From the NCBI GenBank assembly GCA_020866945.1, contig JAJBVW010000010.1, positions 6,611 through 15,099 of the forward strand: DNA of 8,489 nucleotides, in the 5' to 3' direction. The stretch is from Oscillospiraceae bacterium. GTDB lineage: Bacteria; Bacillota; Clostridia; Oscillospirales; Oscillospiraceae. Under the pieces are notes generated by a model. The model was not told the DNA's origin. It ran no database searches and saw nothing but the letters and a program-made list of their open reading frames with translations. Made by a program: the position numbers and the translations under genes. Shown here piece after piece: positions 7,089 to 8,489 of this stretch; within the stretch, counting starts at the first letter, position 1, and each line of letters begins with the position of its first letter.

Positions 7089-8237
7089 ATGGCTAAAAAA
7101 AGTTTGGAGACCGAGAGCGCTGCTGTAGATATGGCAGTGGGCACAGCTGCCACGGCAGTTGACAACAAGACGGCCAAGAAAGCTGCGAAAGCTGCCCAAA
7201 AGGCCGCCAAGGCAAACAAAAAGGCTGAAAAGGCGGATAAAAAAGCCGCAAAGGCCGCAAAGAAGGCTCAGAAATCCGCCAAGAAGAACGCAAAGGCCGC
7301 AGCTAGACCCCCGCTGGCTACTGCGTCCACAGCGAAAAAGACGGGTATGCTGACAAATCCTATCCGCAACCTCATCATCACGGCGCTTGTAAGCATCCTC
7401 ATGGGTGTGGCGTTCATTGTGGAACCTGTTCTGGTGTATAGCTACAGCGGCTATTTCATCGGCGGTGTGCTGGGTGTTATTGGCATCATCTACATCATCA
7501 TCTATTTTGCCCGCCGTCCTGTCAGCGGTGTGTACCGTTCGGAGTTCTGCGTTGGCCTGATTGCCCTGCTGTTGGGTGCGTATGTGGCCTTCAGCGGTCT
7601 CATTACCGATGGCGCTACCGTCAGCATCCTGCTGAGCACCGTTGTGAAGATTCTGGGCGTGGCCGTAGCGCTGGACGGTATCCTGAAGCTCCAGTATTGC
7701 CTGGATTTGGCCCGTATGCGCTTTAAGACCTGGTGGCTGGCCCTTATCATGGCCGTGCTGGGAATCGCTTTGGGTGTTGTTACCGTGCTTGAGTACGTCT
7801 ATCCCGTGGGCATCGAGCTGTTTGGCACGAAGTCTGACAGCGGCTTTGCCTCCGGCATGATGGCTCTTGGCATCGCGTTCTGCCTGAACGGTGCGTTTGA
7901 TATTTGCGTCATGATCCTTGTAGCTGTGCGCAACCATAAGGCCAACAAAGCGGAAGCCATGGCGGAGAGCAGTGCCCTGTCTGCCGCTGTTGGCGGAGAG
8001 GAGAGCGTTGATTTTTTCGCTCAAAATACTGGTGCTACAAAAGCGACTGCCCCTTCCGCGGCAGCAGCGACTTCAGCGCCGGTATATCAGCCGGAGCCGC
8101 AGCCGGTACAGGAGCCGGAGATCAGCAGTGAGCCTGCCTTCCAGTTTGAGGAAGCCCCTGTGGCCGACCCCGAGCCTGACGTAGTTCTCCCTGAGCCTGA
8201 GCTTGCCTCCCCTGCCTCTGTGCCAGAGGATGAGTAA
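7089..8237 (+). CDS. HdeD-like (DUF308) six-helix membrane protein with Lys/Ala heptad N-terminus and acidic C-tail
   Basis: This 382-residue protein has three parts. Residues 27-72 are almost only Lys (18) and Ala (20) with no hydrophobic core. Residues about 91-280 hold six membrane helices (roughly 91-113, 121-140, 152-172, 176-197, 214-236, 253-280) arranged like HdeD/DUF308 proteins. Residues 281-382 form a disordered Ala/Pro/Glu tail with 13 acidic residues after 341 and no Lys or Arg after 318. The Arg/Lys-bearing loops (141-150, 200-213, 281-287) put both tails in the cytoplasm by the positive-inside rule. HdeD of E. coli is linked to acid resistance; that role is not shown here. Typical HdeD proteins are about 190 residues, so both tails are additions. 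The ATG at 7089 has AGGAAGG 9 nt upstream. The DUF308 assignment is from helix pattern and residue style, not a search. Confidence 0.8.
   Translation: MAKKSLETESAAVDMAVGTAATAVDNKTAKKAAKAAQKAAKANKKAEKADKKAAKAAKKAQKSAKKNAKAAARPPLATASTAKKTGMLTNPIRNLIITALVSILMGVAFIVEPVLVYSYSGYFIGGVLGVIGIIYIIIYFARRPVSGVYRSEFCVGLIALLLGAYVAFSGLITDGATVSILLSTVVKILGVAVALDGILKLQYCLDLARMRFKTWWLALIMAVLGIALGVVTVLEYVYPVGIELFGTKSDSGFASGMMALGIAFCLNGAFDICVMILVAVRNHKANKAEAMAESSALSAAVGGEESVDFFAQNTGATKATAPSAAAATSAPVYQPEPQPVQEPEISSEPAFQFEEAPVADPEPDVVLPEPELASPASVPEDE
7176..7301 (+). repeat. Six tandem 21-nt units encoding a KKAxKAx heptad
   Basis: Six in-frame 21-nt units encode residues 30-71. Lysine occupies heptad positions 2 and 5 in all six units and position 1 in five of six (Gln37 is the exception). 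Units differ at synonymous positions (AAA/AAG, GCC/GCT/GCA/GCG), so the repeat is preserved as protein rather than as a fresh DNA duplication. Confidence 0.9.
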
Positions 8238-8252
8238 AATATGCATTATTAA

Positions 8253-8279
8253 AGCCCCCTGAAAACAGGGGGCTGTTTT
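8253..8279 (+). terminator. Terminator between convergent genes
   Basis: AGCCCCCTG (8253-8261) pairs perfectly with CAGGGGGCT (8266-8274) around AAAA, followed by GTTTTA. It lies 15 nt after the stop of the HdeD-like gene. On the minus strand the same hairpin is followed by TTAATAAT, so it may also serve the convergent aquaporin gene, less efficiently. Confidence 0.85.
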
Positions 8280-8320
8280 ATTGCCGCCCGGCAGGTGGGC
8301 GTTTGTAGTGGGGGGAAAAC

Positions 8321-8489
8321 TTACTCTTTCTTAGAGGACTCCAGCGCCCCATAAACTACCGCAGCCAGCGCACCGCCGACCAGAGGGGCTACAATGAATA
8401 TCCACACCTGAGAGAGGGCCGTGCCGCCGGCGAAGCGGGCGGGCATCAGGCTGCGGGCCGGCTTGACGGAGGTGCCGGTCAGGGCAATG
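8321..8489 (-). CDS. Aquaporin-like (MIP family) channel, C-terminal 55 residues (5' end outside window)
   Basis: The minus strand reads IALTGTSVKPARSLMPARF, then FAGGTALSQVWIFIVAPLVGGALAAVVYG and a short ESSKKE tail, ending at a TAA whose complement is 8321-8323. This is the second half-helix loop, last membrane helix and cytoplasmic tail of a MIP channel, which passes water or small neutral solutes through the cytoplasmic membrane. The TGTSVxPARS wording and the W-x-F-x-x-A-P-x-x-G-G helix resemble AqpZ-type aquaporins more than glycerol facilitators, which usually have NPARD. The selectivity-filter Arg is present, but the usual Asn of the NPA box is Lys (codon AAG, complement of 8462-8464). 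Roughly three quarters of the gene lies beyond the right edge. It is convergent with the HdeD-like gene. Confidence 0.88.
   Translation of the reverse strand, partial: IALTGTSVKPARSLMPARFAGGTALSQVWIFIVAPLVGGALAAVVYGALESSKKE

Noticed and set aside
7062..8024. 320-codon open frame antisense to the HdeD-like gene
   Set aside because: The plus-strand frame has a strong ribosome binding site, a promoter, a terminator and six clear membrane helices. The minus-strand translation is a His/Gln-rich shadow.
2865..8237. The lyase, PepSY, LysR and HdeD-like genes as one functional system
   Set aside because: Separate promoter-like sequences and terminators, and no shared pathway, argue for independent units.

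Overview
The window looks like part of a chromosome from a gut-type clostridium, probably in or near the Oscillospiraceae (the Flavonifractor/Oscillibacter/Dysosmobacter neighbourhood). The grounds are a PolC-type replicative polymerase, which is a Firmicutes hallmark, GC-rich coding sequence between AT-rich promoters, strong AAGGAG-type ribosome binding sites and compact rho-independent terminators. The genus is a guess from style and gene content, because no rRNA or marker set is present. I see no phage, insertion sequence, CRISPR, tRNA or rRNA.

Layout from left to right: (1) the C-terminal two thirds of polC (1-2702), cut by the left edge and closed by a strong hairpin terminator. (2) A promoter with a perfect TATAAT box, then a 482-residue PLP-dependent lyase of the tryptophanase/tyrosine phenol-lyase family (2865-4313), closed by a terminator. 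(3) A 414-residue lipoprotein with four PepSY-type repeats on Ser/Thr- and Ala/Glu-rich linkers (4592-5836), closed by a terminator. (4) A LysR-type regulator (5978-6898) with an extended -10 promoter. (5) An AT-rich region with helically phased A/T tracts and a consensus TTGACA box, then a 382-residue HdeD-like six-helix membrane protein with a lysine/alanine heptad-repeat N-terminus and an acidic proline-rich C-terminus (7089-8237). (6) A terminator, then the C-terminal end of a convergent aquaporin-like (MIP) channel gene on the minus strand (8321-8489), cut by the right edge.

Almost every gene has its own promoter-like sequence and terminator, so the window reads as a row of single-gene transcription units rather than an operon. 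No common pathway is evident. Replication (polC) sits next to amino-acid catabolism (the lyase), a cell-surface PepSY protein, a regulator of unknown target and two integral membrane proteins. The LysR gene is not divergent from any neighbour, so its target cannot be read from context.

The points most worth a second look are protein-level oddities. The lyase keeps the PLP lysine and TPL-type specificity residues but replaces several active-site residues that are normally conserved. The aquaporin reads KPA where the second NPA box is expected. The HdeD-like protein carries an unbroken six-unit heptad lysine repeat. No complete new defence or mobile system is visible.
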